Shown here in pieces: positions 1 to 14,015 of a stretch of DNA of 64,000 nt. The translations under genes and the position numbers were made by a program. Every line of letters begins with the position of its first letter. The stretch's first letter is position 1. Source of the DNA: Streptomyces sp. WM4235 (GTDB taxonomy: Bacteria > Actinomycetota > Actinomycetes > Streptomycetales > Streptomycetaceae); contig NZ_LGDE01000249.1 of the NCBI RefSeq assembly GCF_001279725.1, positions 1 to 64,000 of the forward strand, written 5' to 3'. The notes beneath the pieces were generated by a model, which worked only from the letters and a program-made list of their open reading frames with translations, made no database searches and was not told where the DNA came from.

Positions 1-79
1 GGGGAGGGGGGCGTGCGCGTCGGACCGGAGCCGCGCGTCCCGGTGGGCTCGGCCGAGTCCGGGGTGTAGGGCGAAGGGC

Positions 80-1066
80 TCATCGGGGGGTCTCGGCTTC
101 CGGGGTGAGGAGGTCCGCGATGTCCAGGACGTGGTAGCCCCGCATCGAGGGGAGGCAGCTGCCCCGGACCGGGCCGATCGCCGCCGCCCAGTCGGCGGGG
201 ATGGAGGGGATGCCGGACATGGCGCCGGCCAGGGCGCCCGCCACGGCGGCCGTGGTGTCGGCGTCCCGGCCCATGTTCACGGCCGTCAGGACGGAACCGG
301 GGAAGTCCCCGCGGCAGGCGGCGAAGGCGCCGAACGCCAGCCCCACCGCCTCGGGGGCCAGGTCCGTCCACGGGTAGCCGCCGATGACCACCGCCGAGCG
401 CACCGCCCGTTCGCCGCGCGGGGCGGCGGTGACGGCCCGGCGCAACGAGCGGGCCGTCCAGGAGTCGGAGGGGATGACGGACAGGGCCGCCGAGACCACG
501 GAGGCGGGCGAGCCCCCGGCCATGGCCGCCGCGACGCCCGCGGCGACTGCCTGGCCCCCGTAGATGCCCTCCCCGTCATGGCTGACGGAGCCGTCGATGG
601 CCACCAGTCGGGCGGCCTCCGCGGGCCGGCCCGCGGCGAAGACGCCGAACGGGGCGGCCCGCATGGCCAGTCCGTCGGACCAGGCGTGGCGGTGCTGCGC
701 CGAGATGGGGGCCGCGAGTCCCCGGCGGAGGTTCTCCAGCGTGCCGCGTTCCGAGAAGCCGGCCCCCCGGAACGGGCCCTCGTCCAGGTCGGCGATCCAG
801 TGGTGCCACGCCCGCTCGACGTGGGCCACGGTCAGCGCGGAACCGTGCCGGGCCAGCAGCAGGCCCGAGAAGATCGCGTACTCGGTGTCGTCCGTGCCCG
901 CCGGGTCCTCGGACACGAAGCCCTCGATCCGACCCCACTTCGCCCGGATCTGCGAAGGCTTCATGTTCTCCGCCGGGGCTCCCAGCGCGTCACCCACCGC
1001 GAGCCCCAGAAGAGCGCCCCGGGCTCGTTCGAGGAGGACCTGCGGATTGCATGCAATCAGCTCCAT
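80..1066 (-). CDS. ADP-ribosylglycohydrolase family protein
   Basis: This 328-residue protein belongs to the ADP-ribosylglycohydrolase (ARH/DraG-like) superfamily, which removes ADP-ribose from proteins or small molecules using a binuclear Mg centre. The N-terminus carries the family motif GLAVGDALGAP (about residues 21-31), a metal-binding GTDDTE block at 57-62, and the second metal motif NMGRDADTTAAVAGALAGA near the C-terminus. The start is the ATG at 1066 because a GGAGAGG ribosome-binding site lies about 5 bases upstream; the frame stays open much further but without family sequence. It is a single gene divergent from the transporter at 1325. The substrate cannot be inferred; DraG, ARH3-like and crystallin-J1-like members share these motifs. 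Confidence 0.88.
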   Translation of the reverse strand: MELIACNPQVLLERARGALLGLAVGDALGAPAENMKPSQIRAKWGRIEGFVSEDPAGTDDTEYAIFSGLLLARHGSALTVAHVERAWHHWIADLDEGPFRGAGFSERGTLENLRRGLAAPISAQHRHAWSDGLAMRAAPFGVFAAGRPAEAARLVAIDGSVSHDGEGIYGGQAVAAGVAAAMAGGSPASVVSAALSVIPSDSWTARSLRRAVTAAPRGERAVRSAVVIGGYPWTDLAPEAVGLAFGAFAACRGDFPGSVLTAVNMGRDADTTAAVAGALAGAMSGIPSIPADWAAAIGPVRGSCLPSMRGYHVLDIADLLTPEAETPR

Positions 1067-1324
1067 GGCGCGCCTCTCCACTTGATGGGACTCATGATGA
1101 GCCCTTGGGGGATTTGTGCCATGGCATGTGGTTTGTCGCTTGCCGCGAAACACCACCCGAACGCTCCCGTCACCCGGTCGCCGATCCACGAAACCGCAGG
1201 TAAGTACGGCCTTCCTTGCCGGCGGAGAGCGAAAATCGTGCGTAGGTTCGAGGTGTTCAGGGGGAGTGGGTTTCTGCGCGTCGCCTTCGCGCGCCCATTC
1301 GCAGGAAAAGGGGAGATACGCCGC

Positions 1325-2056
1325 ATGTCCATCATCGACACCGAAGCACCGCTGCACACCGCCCACCGCGACAACCACACCCACCGTGACGTCAACGGCG
1401 GATGGCTGCGGCCGGCCGTGTTCGGGGCGATGGACGGACTGGTCTCCAACATCGCCCTGATGACCGGAGTGGCGGGCGGCGCGGTCGCGCCGCAGACTAT
1501 CGTCATCACCGGCCTCGCCGGTCTGGCCGCAGGCGCCTTCTCGATGGCCGCCGGCGAATACACCTCGGTCGCCTCGCAGCGCGAACTGGTCCTGGCGGAG
1601 CTGGACGTGGAGCGTCAGCAGCTGCGCAAGCACCCGATCGACGAGATGGAGGAGTTGGCCGAGCTCTACGTCTCGCGCGGCGTCGCCCCCGCCCTGGCCC
1701 GCGAGGTGGCGATGCAGCTGTCCCGCGACCCGGAGCAGGCGCTGGAGATACACGCCCGCGAGGAGCTGGGCATCGACCCCGACGACCTGCCGTCGCCGCT
1801 GGTCGCGGCCGTGTCGTCCTTCGGCTCGTTCGCCCTGGGCGCGCTGCTTCCCGTACTGCCCTACCTGCTCGGCGCCACCGCCCTGTGGCCGGCCGTCCTG
1901 CTCGCGCTGATCGGACTCTTCGCCTGCGGTGCGGTCGTCGCCCGGGTCACCGCCCGCTCCTGGTGGTACAGCGGACTGCGGCAGCTCGTCCTGGGTGGTG
2001 CGGCCGCCGGTGTGACGTACATCCTGGGAACCTGGATCGGCGGCGCCGTAGGCTAA
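1325..2056 (+). CDS. VIT1/CCC1-family iron/manganese transporter
   Basis: A 243-residue membrane protein of the VIT1/CCC1 (DUF125) family, which moves Fe2+ or Mn2+ across membranes. The family signature is clear: the first helix region has FGAMDGLVSNIALMTGVAGG, followed by a second helix with AAGAFSMAAGEYTSVASQRE, an acidic cytoplasmic metal-binding loop rich in Glu (about 85-150), and three C-terminal helices. Its length is typical. The ATG at 1325 is preceded by GGGGAG at a 9-base distance. It stands alone, with about 340 non-coding bases before gltB. No metal-responsive operator was recognised upstream. Confidence 0.9.
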   Translation: MSIIDTEAPLHTAHRDNHTHRDVNGGWLRPAVFGAMDGLVSNIALMTGVAGGAVAPQTIVITGLAGLAAGAFSMAAGEYTSVASQRELVLAELDVERQQLRKHPIDEMEELAELYVSRGVAPALAREVAMQLSRDPEQALEIHAREELGIDPDDLPSPLVAAVSSFGSFALGALLPVLPYLLGATALWPAVLLALIGLFACGAVVARVTARSWWYSGLRQLVLGGAAAGVTYILGTWIGGAVG

Positions 2057-2392
2057 CCGGCGCGGGAGTGAGACACTATGCGGTACACAACATAAGTAGT
2101 CCGTTACCCGGCGGTTTCGATTCCGTGTCCGCGGGGCATCAGGACAGGGCGTCGGGCAATGGTGCCCGCTCCGTGCCGGGACAGCCGCGGCCCGTGACGC
2201 GTCCGCAGATGTTCATGAGATCCAAGGGACCTCCCGGCAGGCCCCTTCTCCCCCTTCGGGCATGTCCGCATGTTGGAATGCGATATCCGCTTCTCGGGAT
2301 TGCCGTCATCATGTAACCTGCACGAAATTTTGCAGAGGGCCAACGTCGTCCCTCGGCCATGCACATATGCCACGACGACGACGGGAGAGCCG
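2057..2392. other. Intergenic region upstream of gltB
   Basis: This stretch of 336 bases holds no convincing gene. It carries the gltB promoter region. Local GC drops around 2270-2375, and a GlnR-box-like sequence lies at 2313-2328. No RNA gene or strong terminator for the upstream transporter gene was recognised. Confidence 0.5.
2313..2328 (+). promoter_or_regulatory. Candidate GlnR box upstream of gltB
   Basis: The sequence GTAAC-CTGCAC-GAAAT matches one a-site/b-site unit of the actinobacterial GlnR consensus (gTnAC-n6-GaAAc). It lies 65 bases before the gltB start, where a nitrogen regulator would be expected to act. A second a/b unit, usual for strong GlnR sites, is not evident, so this is a candidate only. 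Confidence 0.4.
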
Positions 2393-6995
<4,603 letters not shown>

Positions 6996-7003
<8 letters not shown>

Positions 7004-8456
7004 CCCGAAGGGCTTCCTCACCACCCCGCGCGAGACCGCCTGTTCCCGTCCCGTGGCCGACCGGCTCAAGGACTGGAACGAGGTCTACGTTCCGGGCTCG
7101 CTGCTCCCGATCATCAGCAAGCAGGCCGGCCGCTGCATGGACTGCGGCATCCCGTTCTGCCACAACGGCTGCCCCCTCGGGAACCTGATCCCGGAGTGGA
7201 ACGACTTCGCGTACCGCGAGGACTGGTCGGCGGCGTCCGAGCGCCTGCACGCCACGAACAACTTCCCGGAGTTCACCGGGCGCCTGTGCCCGGCCCCGTG
7301 CGAGTCGGCGTGCGTCCTCGGCATCAACCAGCCCGCCGTCACGATCAAGAACGTCGAAGTCTCGATCATCGACAAGGCCTGGGACAACGGCAACGTCACC
7401 CCCCAGCCGCCCGAGCGGCTGTCCGGCAAGACGGCAGCCGTCATCGGCTCCGGCCCGGCGGGTCTCGCCGCGGCCCAGCAGCTGACCCGGGCGGGCCACA
7501 CCGTGGTCGTGTACGAGCGCGCCGACCGCGTCGGCGGCCTGCTGCGCTACGGCATCCCCGAGTTCAAGATGGAGAAGGTGCACATCAACCGCCGCATCGA
7601 GCAGATGCGCGCGGAGGGCACCAAGTTCCGCACGGGCATCGAGGTCGGCCGCGACATCACGGCCACCGACCTGCGCAAGCGGTTCGACGCGGTCGTCATC
7701 GCGGCCGGCGCCACCGTCTCCCGCGACCTGCCGGTCCCCGGGCGCGAGCTCAAGGGCATCCACTTCGCGATGGAGTACCTGCCGCTCTCCAACAAGGTGC
7801 AGGAGGGCGACTTCGTCACCCCTCCGATCACCGCCGAGGGCAAGCACGTCGTCGTCATCGGCGGCGGCGACACCGGCGCGGACTGCGTCGGCACCGCCCA
7901 CCGCCAGGGCGCGGCCTCGGTCACGCAGCTGGAGATCATGCCCAAGCCGGGCGAGGAGCGGAACCCCAACCAGCCCTGGCCGACCTTCCCGATGCTGTAC
8001 AAGGTCACCTCGGCCCACGAGGAGGGCGGCGAGCGGGTCTACTCCGTCTCCACCACCCACTTCGAGGGCGACGAGGACGGCAACGTCCAGTCCCTGCACC
8101 TCGTCGAGGTCGCCTTCGAGGACGGCAAGCTCGTCCAGAAGGCGGGCACCGAACGCGTCCTCCCGGCGCAACTGGTCACCCTCGCCATGGGCTTCACCGG
8201 CACCGACCAGGAGAACGGTCTGGTCCAGCAGTTCGGCCTGGACCTCGACGCGCGCGGCAACATCGAGCGCGACGCCTCGTACGCGACCAACGTGGGCGGC
8301 GTCTTCGTCGCCGGCGACGCCGGCCGCGGCCAGTCGCTCATCGTGTGGGCCATCGCGGAGGGCCGCTCGGCCGCCCGCGGCGTGGACCGCTTCCTGACGG
8401 GCGCCAGCGCCCTGCCGTACCCGGTCAAGCCGACGGACCGTTCCATCACCGTGTAG
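6996..8456 (+). CDS. gltD: Glutamate synthase (NADPH) small subunit
   Basis: This 486-residue beta subunit delivers electrons from NADPH through FAD and iron-sulfur clusters to GltB. The N-terminal cysteine clusters that bind two 4Fe-4S centres are visible ([14 protein letters not shown] from residue 47, and [10 protein letters not shown] near 100). They are followed by the FAD-binding [13 protein letters not shown] and the NADPH-binding GGGDTGADC. The C-terminal [18 protein letters not shown] is the usual FAD-contact region. The start lies inside the end of gltB. A strong inverted repeat follows the stop. Confidence 0.97.
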
Positions 8457-8470
8457 TACCGACGGTGCAC

Positions 8471-8495
8471 CCTCCCCCGGGCCTTCCGGGGGAGG
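8471..8495 (+). terminator. Terminator after gltD
   Basis: A perfect 10-bp inverted repeat, CCTCCCCCGG and CCGGGGGAGG, is separated by GCCTT, 15 bases after the gltD stop. There is no T tract, as is common for Streptomyces terminators. Confidence 0.65.
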
Positions 8496-8535
8496 ACCCC
8501 TCATACGGCCCGTACAACGACGTACGGAAACCCGA

Positions 8536-8579
8536 CACCGCGCCCGCCATGTCCCCGACCAGGGATGGCGGGCGCGGTG
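8536..8579. terminator. Bidirectional terminator between convergent genes
   Basis: A perfect 15-bp inverted repeat (CACCGCGCCCGCCAT and its complement) with a 14-base loop lies between the convergent gltD and the regulator gene ending at 8603. It could stop transcription in both directions. Confidence 0.65.
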
Positions 8580-8602
8580 GCGTTCCCGGCAGGCCGGCGG
8601 CC

Positions 8603-11509
8603 TCAGCGGGGCGTCGAGCGGACCGTCAGGGCTGCCAGGGCCGAGCGGCTGGTGACGCCCGTCTTGTGGAAGATGTGCGACAGGTGGGTGTCGACCGTGC
8701 GCGGGCTCAGCCGCAGGCGCGCTGCGATCACCGGGGTGGTGAGGCCCTCCGCGACCAGGGCGGCGATCTGCTGTTCGCGCCGGGTCAGGGCGGGGAACCC
8801 GGACCCCCCGGCGGGCGTGGCCGCGGGTGACCCCGGGGCCCGGGCAGGGCCCGCCGCGGGCGTCGGCGTGGCCGGGTCGGGTGCCGCCGCGGGTGCCGGC
8901 GGCGGTTCGGGGGTCGGGGGGCGGGCGAGGTCCGCGAGGCCCGTCAACAGCCCGGCCCCGCCCGCCGCGGCCAGCCGGTGGCCCTGCTCCCACAGCGGCG
9001 CGGCCGCCGCCGCGTCGGCCGTCAGGGAGGCCCCGAACAGCAGCGACAGGGCCTCCCACAGGGTGGCGCCCGAGCGCCCCGCCTCCTCGGCCGCCTCCAC
9101 GAACCGACGCGCCGCCCCGGCCGTGTCGCCCCGGGCCGCCAGGAGCTGACCCTCGCCGCGCAGTGCCGCCGCCCGCTGGGCGGGCAGGTCGAGCAGGTCC
9201 GCGTCCCGGCGGGCCCGGGCGGCCCACGCCTCGGCGGCGGGCAGGTCGCCGTCGGCGACGGCGGCGGTGACCAGGGCCTCCAGGAACAGGGGCCGCATGG
9301 ACGGCTGGAGTGCGGCCAGGTCCGGTCCGCCACCGGCTCGCAGCATCGCGGACCGGGCCCGCCGGGGATCGCCCCCGTGCAGCGCGGCGTAACTGAGGAC
9401 GCACCACGCGAGGGAGGCCCACCAACTGGTTCGGGGGCCGGCCGCGGCGACGGCCTCCTCGGCGACGGTCAGCGAGGTCCGGTCGCCGGGCGGCAGCGCG
9501 GCGATCAACACCTGCGCCTTGTTCGACAGGACGAGCGCGAGCAGTTCGTCGCTCCCGATCCCGCGGGCGATGCTCTCGGCCTCGTCGGTCAGTTCCAGTG
9601 CCGACCCCAGCCGGCAGGTGTTCATGTGGACGATGGCCTTGCAGAGCAGCAGGTGCGGCAGCAGGTGCAGGGGGCCGCTGCGCCGGGCGATGGCCAGCCC
9701 CCGGTCGGCGTGCCGTTCCGCGTCGGTGTACCGCTCCAGGTAGAACTCGGCCCAGCCCAGCCGGGCCAACGGTTCGCACAGGTCGGCGAGGTCCCGGTCG
9801 GTGAGCGCGTCCACCCGGGCACCGGCGCGGTCGGTGAACTCCCGGGCGGACGCCAGATTCCCCTCGTACGCCTCGCCGAGCGCCGCGACGGCCAGCGCCG
9901 TGGCCGCGGCCGGCTCGTTGCCGAGGGTCCGGGCCAGCTCGAAGGTGCGCTGTACGTCGGCCCGTACGGTCGGGTAGGCCGAGGCGTGCGGGGCGGACGA
10001 GCCGAGCTCCAGGCCGAGGGCCACCGCGTCGGCCGGTCCGGGCGCGGGGGTGCGGGACAGCTCGCGCCGCAGCAGCGACACGGCGGCCGGGTAGTGCCCG
10101 AGGTGGCGTTCCATCGAGGCGCACAGGGTGACGGCCGCCGCGCGCACCCCGCCGTCGTCGCTCTCGGGCACCTCGGCGATCACCTCGTGCAGCAGGTCCC
10201 GGCTCTCCCGCAACGCGCCGCAGACGCTCAACGCCCGGGCCCGCCGCAGCCGCAGCTCCCGCCGCCGCACGGCGTTGTCGGGCGTGTCCGGGAGGACCCG
10301 CAGCACCACCTCCAGCCAGTGCGCGCAGCTCGCGGGGGCCGTTGTCGCGGACTGCTCGGCCGCGTCGAGCAGCACGGCCGCGAGGTCGGGGTCCCAGCGG
10401 GCGGCGAGGGCCCGTTCCACGTGGTGGGCCCGGACGGCGGCCGAGGCACCGGCCCCGGCCAGCGCCTCGGCCGCCCGCCGGTGCATGCCGGTACGGCGCC
10501 GGTGCTCGGTGTTCTCGTGGATCACCGTCCGCAGCACGGGATGGCGCAGCGACCAGCTGTCGCCGGGCCCGGGCCGCAGCAGGTCACGGCGGGCCAGCAC
10601 GGCCAGGTCGGCGTCGAGCCGGGCCATGTCGGGTACGGCCGCCGTCAACGCCAGCAACGGCGCCGTGGCCTGGTCCCCGAGCACGGCGACGGCCTCGGCG
10701 GTACGCCGCTGCGCGGTGGTGAGCGGGGTCAGTTCGTCGAGGAGCAGCGCGGCGAGCCCGCCGTCGGGGACGGCCGCGCCGGCCTGTCCCTGGAGCAGGG
10801 TCAGGAAGTACAGCGGGTTGCCCTCGCTGGCGGCGTACAGCCGGGCGGCCCGGGCGGGGGGCAGGCCGGGCACGAGGTCGGGCGCGAGCCGGGCGACGCA
10901 GGCCTCCTCGGGGAGCGGTCCGAGGTCCAGGCGCAGGACGGCGGCGGTGTCCACGCCCCGGGTGAGCGCGGCGGTGAGCGAGGGCGAGGTCTGCCGGTCC
11001 CGCCGGGCCACGGCGATGATCACCGGGGTGCGCGGGGGATGCCGTACGAGGTGGTCGAGCAGCTCCAGCGAGGCCGGGTCCGCCCAGTGGAGGTCGTCGA
11101 GGGCGATGAGCAGGCCCGGTCCGCCGCGGCCCAGGCGGGTGAGCAGACGCCCCGTCGCCCGGTGCACGGCGAACCGTTCGGCGTCCGCGCCGATCCCGCC
11201 CGCGTCCACCCCGTACAGGACGGGGGCGGCCGCCGCGGCGTCCGGCCCGTCCGGCGGCCCCGCGTCGAGGTCGGTGAAGGCGTCGGTGAACACCCCGAAG
11301 GGGATGTGCCGCTCGAACTCGGCCGCCCGGCCGCGCAGTACGGTCATGCCCCGGTCGGCGGCCCGCGCGCACAGTTCCGTCAGCAGGCGGCTCTTGCCGA
11401 TTCCCGCGGCGCCCGTGAGGTCGACGACGGCGGGGGCGCCGCCGTCGAGCACCTCGACCAGGTGCCGGAGTTCGGCGGCCCTCCCGACCAGTGGAGTCCT
11501 GCGCATCAT
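8603..11509 (-). CDS. LAL-type LuxR transcriptional regulator with AAA ATPase domain
   Basis: This 968-residue protein has the large ATP-binding LuxR (LAL) architecture. The N-terminal ATPase domain starts right at the beginning (TPLVGRAAEL), with Walker A GAAGIGKSRLL and Walker B LLIALDDLHWAD. A long Ala/Leu-rich helical middle region resembling TPR repeats follows. The C-terminal 65 residues are a LuxR helix-turn-helix (LTRREQQIAALVAEGL...SPRTVDTHLSHIFHKTG). LAL proteins activate secondary-metabolite or catabolic genes in response to ligands. Two adjacent ATG codons compete; the upstream one at 11509 has GGGGGG 4 bases before it. No biosynthetic cluster is next to it, so its target is unknown. 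Confidence 0.9.
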   Translation of the reverse strand: MMRRTPLVGRAAELRHLVEVLDGGAPAVVDLTGAAGIGKSRLLTELCARAADRGMTVLRGRAAEFERHIPFGVFTDAFTDLDAGPPDGPDAAAAAPVLYGVDAGGIGADAERFAVHRATGRLLTRLGRGGPGLLIALDDLHWADPASLELLDHLVRHPPRTPVIIAVARRDRQTSPSLTAALTRGVDTAAVLRLDLGPLPEEACVARLAPDLVPGLPPARAARLYAASEGNPLYFLTLLQGQAGAAVPDGGLAALLLDELTPLTTAQRRTAEAVAVLGDQATAPLLALTAAVPDMARLDADLAVLARRDLLRPGPGDSWSLRHPVLRTVIHENTEHRRRTGMHRRAAEALAGAGASAAVRAHHVERALAARWDPDLAAVLLDAAEQSATTAPASCAHWLEVVLRVLPDTPDNAVRRRELRLRRARALSVCGALRESRDLLHEVIAEVPESDDGGVRAAAVTLCASMERHLGHYPAAVSLLRRELSRTPAPGPADAVALGLELGSSAPHASAYPTVRADVQRTFELARTLGNEPAAATALAVAALGEAYEGNLASAREFTDRAGARVDALTDRDLADLCEPLARLGWAEFYLERYTDAERHADRGLAIARRSGPLHLLPHLLLCKAIVHMNTCRLGSALELTDEAESIARGIGSDELLALVLSNKAQVLIAALPPGDRTSLTVAEEAVAAAGPRTSWWASLAWCVLSYAALHGGDPRRARSAMLRAGGGPDLAALQPSMRPLFLEALVTAAVADGDLPAAEAWAARARRDADLLDLPAQRAAALRGEGQLLAARGDTAGAARRFVEAAEEAGRSGATLWEALSLLFGASLTADAAAAAPLWEQGHRLAAAGGAGLLTGLADLARPPTPEPPPAPAAAPDPATPTPAAGPARAPGSPAATPAGGSGFPALTRREQQIAALVAEGLTTPVIAARLRLSPRTVDTHLSHIFHKTGVTSRSALAALTVRSTPR

Positions 11510-11657
11510 CAGCCCCCCGAGTCGGCGCCGGCCCGGACCGGTACACCCGGATTGTCTCCCGTACGCCCGGCCTACGTAGGTGGTTCCACGGATGTGGGAC
11601 GGCAGGCGGGCTGTCACGCTCGGAATCGACTCCGGCTGTGTCTGACGAGGAGGCCGC

Positions 11658-12341
11658 ATGCGTCGATTACGCGTACTCGTGGTTGCGTTCCTGACCGTTC
11701 CCGCGCTCGCGCTCGCGGGCTGCGGAGGGCATGGGGCGCCCCGGTCCCTGCCCTCCGATCCGCTCGTGCCGAGCACGACGACGTCCTCCGCCGCCGCACC
11801 GACGCCCACACCCTCCCCGACACCCACACCCACCCCGACCCCCTGGCCGACCCCGACGTGCACGGTCACCTCCGGCATGGGCCCGGACGAGAAGGCCGAC
11901 TACCTCAAGGCCCTCAGGAGCAAGGACCGCCCCGACTACAGCGCCCTGTTCATGACGGACACCGGGGTCTACCTGAGCCTGAAGGACGGCAAACGCCCGT
12001 GCGAGGCGGTGGAGGTGAAGATCAGCCACTTCCGGGTCGACATGACCCGCGCCACGAGCAAGCCGGGCTACTCCCACTCCTACAAGCCGATCAACACGGT
12101 CGTCGTCAAGGTCGGGCCCCGCGACGGGTTCGCCCCGGGGAGCGTCCCCCCGCCACCGCAGGGATGCGGGGGAACGCTGTCCGTCCTGTACGTCGGTGAC
12201 GAGATCACCGAGGACGACCTGCCGGACGAACTCCGGCTCCCGAGCACCGATTCCTCGATCGACTGGACGCTGGTCGTGCTCACCGCGGACCGCGCCCTCG
12301 ACGGGGTCTTCCAGCCGCCGGCCGTCCTACAGAACTGCTGA
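11658..12341 (+). CDS. Secreted lipoprotein with Thr-Pro linker
   Basis: A 227-residue predicted lipoprotein of unknown function. The signal peptide ends in a lipobox LALAGC, with the lipidated Cys at residue 22. A Ser/Thr/Pro-rich spacer (about residues 30-68, mostly alternating Thr and Pro) likely extends through the cell wall. The globular part contains four cysteines that could pair (Cys-Thr-Val near 68, CEAVE, CGGTL and the C-terminal Cys). A GAGGAGG ribosome-binding site precedes the ATG. It is divergent from the LAL regulator and followed by a strong terminator, so it is probably monocistronic. Confidence 0.8.
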   Translation: MRRLRVLVVAFLTVPALALAGCGGHGAPRSLPSDPLVPSTTTSSAAAPTPTPSPTPTPTPTPWPTPTCTVTSGMGPDEKADYLKALRSKDRPDYSALFMTDTGVYLSLKDGKRPCEAVEVKISHFRVDMTRATSKPGYSHSYKPINTVVVKVGPRDGFAPGSVPPPPQGCGGTLSVLYVGDEITEDDLPDELRLPSTDSSIDWTLVVLTADRALDGVFQPPAVLQNC

Positions 12342-12714
12342 GCCGGCCCGGCGGGACGGCGCGCCGTGGGGGTGTGCGTCGACCGCCGGGCCACGGGGCC
12401 GCTCCTCGGCGGGGGAGCGGGAAACACGACGGGCGGTACCGCTGGGGGGCGGTACCGCCCGTCGTGACGGGTCGTCACGGCGCCCGTCGTGACGGGGCCG
12501 GGCCCGGTTCGCTCGTGCGGGTGACGCGTCGCGGGAGCGGCGAGGGCGCCGGTTCCGCCCGACGAGGGCCGGACACCGGTCCGGGGTTCGGCGGGCCGGA
12601 TCCGGGAGGGGGCGGGGGCCGCCGTCCTGGCGGGTCCGACCGTAGGCCGTACGGCCCATGTGCGGCGGATCGCGGCGCGGTTGAGGGCACCTGCCGTCTG
12701 GTAACTGTGGCCCC
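12342..12714. other. Intergenic region with terminator
   Basis: This stretch of 373 bases holds no supported gene. It contains the perfect inverted repeat at 12426-12465 followed by partial repeats of the GTCGTGACGG segment, and the presumed promoter of the DUF1906 gene at its right end. Confidence 0.5.
12426..12465 (+). terminator. Terminator after lipoprotein gene
   Basis: A perfect 15-bp inverted repeat ACGACGGGCGGTACC with its complement, and a 10-base loop, lies 84 bases after the lipoprotein stop. Confidence 0.6.
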
Positions 12715-14007
12715 ATGCCCTCCCGAATGCTGCTGCTGCGCTGTCTGCTGGGCGCCGCCCTGCTCATGCCCGCCCAGGCCGCGGTCGCCGTCACCGCCCC
12801 GGGCGGCGAAGGACGCACCGTCGACTACCGCGGGCTGCGGCTCACCGTCCCCGCCGACTGGCGGGTCGTCGACCTCGACCGGACCCCCGACGCCTGCCTG
12901 CGCCTCGACCGGCCCACGCTGTACCTCGGCCACGCCGGGACCCAGGCCGAATGCACCGGCCGGGCCGCCGTCAACCGCGCCGACACCCTGCACCTGGAGC
13001 CCCTCGACGGTGCCCCGCCGCGCGCCGACGTCCCCACCCTGAAGGCGAGCCCCGGGGCTCCGCTCCCGCGGACCGGGAGCGACAGCAACGAGCTGCGGTA
13101 CGCGCTGCGCGGCTCCGGGGTGATGGCCACCGTCTCGTACGGCACCGGGCCCGACGCGGTACGCGGCCTCCTGGAGCGGGCCCGCCGCACGCCCGCCGGC
13201 GCCCCCGGGACGGTGGTTGACGTCGTGACCGCCGTCCTGCCGGCGCCCCGCAGCGCCCAGGAACCGTTCACCGGCCTCGGCTTCGACGCCTGCACCGCCC
13301 CGACCCAGACGGCGATGACCGCCTGGCGGCAGGGCTCGCCCTTCGGCGCCGTCGGCGTGTACATCGGCGGCCTGGCCCGGGCCTGCGCGCAGCCGCAACT
13401 GACCTCCGGCTGGATCCGCAGGCAGACCGGGGCGGGCTGGCACCTGATGCCGATCTGGGTGGGCCCGCAGCCCTGGCGCAGCAACACCACCGGGCTGTCC
13501 ACCGACCCCTCCCGGGCCAACGAGCAGGGCATCGCCGCAGCCGAGGGCGCCGCCGACGCGGCACGGTCACTGGGCCTGGGCGCGGGCACGCTCCTCTACA
13601 ACGACCTGGAGCACTACACCGATCGGGCCACCTGGGACGCCCCGGTCGTGGCCTACCTCACCGCCTGGACGGTGCGGTTGCACGAGCTGGGCTACAAGTC
13701 GGCGGCCTACGTGCACGCGGCCTCCGGGGTGCCGGCGCTGAGCGCGCACCACCACCAGGCGCCGCAGGCCATGCCGGACGTGCTGTGGGTGGCCCGCTGG
13801 AACCTCTCCGCGAGCGCCTCGGACGCCGACATGGGCCTGCCCACCGGGACGACCAAGTGGGCGGGCCCGCGCCGGGCCCACCAGTTCCGCGGCGGTCACG
13901 ACGCCACGTACGGCGGGGTGACGATCAACATCGACCGCAGTTGGATCGACGTCGATCCCCGCCTCCTCGTCGTCCCCGGGGCGATCGGGCTCGGCCCCCT
14001 GGCCTGA
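12715..14007 (+). CDS. Secreted DUF1906 (glycoside-hydrolase-like) protein
   Basis: A 430-residue exported protein. The first about 25 residues form a signal peptide ending near AVAVTA. A family-less N-terminal domain follows (about 30-180), then a DUF1906 domain from about residue 185 (GLGFDACTAPTQTAMTAW, later GVYIGG and YNDLEHY) to the end. DUF1906 is a TIM-barrel fold related to GH25-like hydrolases, found in actinobacterial secreted proteins such as Rv2525c. The substrate is unknown; cell-wall glycan is a guess. The gene converges on the oxidase-like gene at 14016, with 8 bases between the stops. Confidence 0.82.
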   Translation: MPSRMLLLRCLLGAALLMPAQAAVAVTAPGGEGRTVDYRGLRLTVPADWRVVDLDRTPDACLRLDRPTLYLGHAGTQAECTGRAAVNRADTLHLEPLDGAPPRADVPTLKASPGAPLPRTGSDSNELRYALRGSGVMATVSYGTGPDAVRGLLERARRTPAGAPGTVVDVVTAVLPAPRSAQEPFTGLGFDACTAPTQTAMTAWRQGSPFGAVGVYIGGLARACAQPQLTSGWIRRQTGAGWHLMPIWVGPQPWRSNTTGLSTDPSRANEQGIAAAEGAADAARSLGLGAGTLLYNDLEHYTDRATWDAPVVAYLTAWTVRLHELGYKSAAYVHAASGVPALSAHHHQAPQAMPDVLWVARWNLSASASDADMGLPTGTTKWAGPRRAHQFRGGHDATYGGVTINIDRSWIDVDPRLLVVPGAIGLGPLA

Positions 14008-14015
14008 GGGGCGTC

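Noticed and set aside
8603..11509. LAL regulator as evidence for a polyketide cluster
   Set aside because: No PKS, NRPS or tailoring genes are nearby; the gene looks solitary.
8978..12199. Long plus-strand open frame opposite the LAL regulator
   Set aside because: Shadow of the regulator gene; translation is Gly/Arg/Gln-rich without motifs, and it runs into the lipoprotein gene in another frame.
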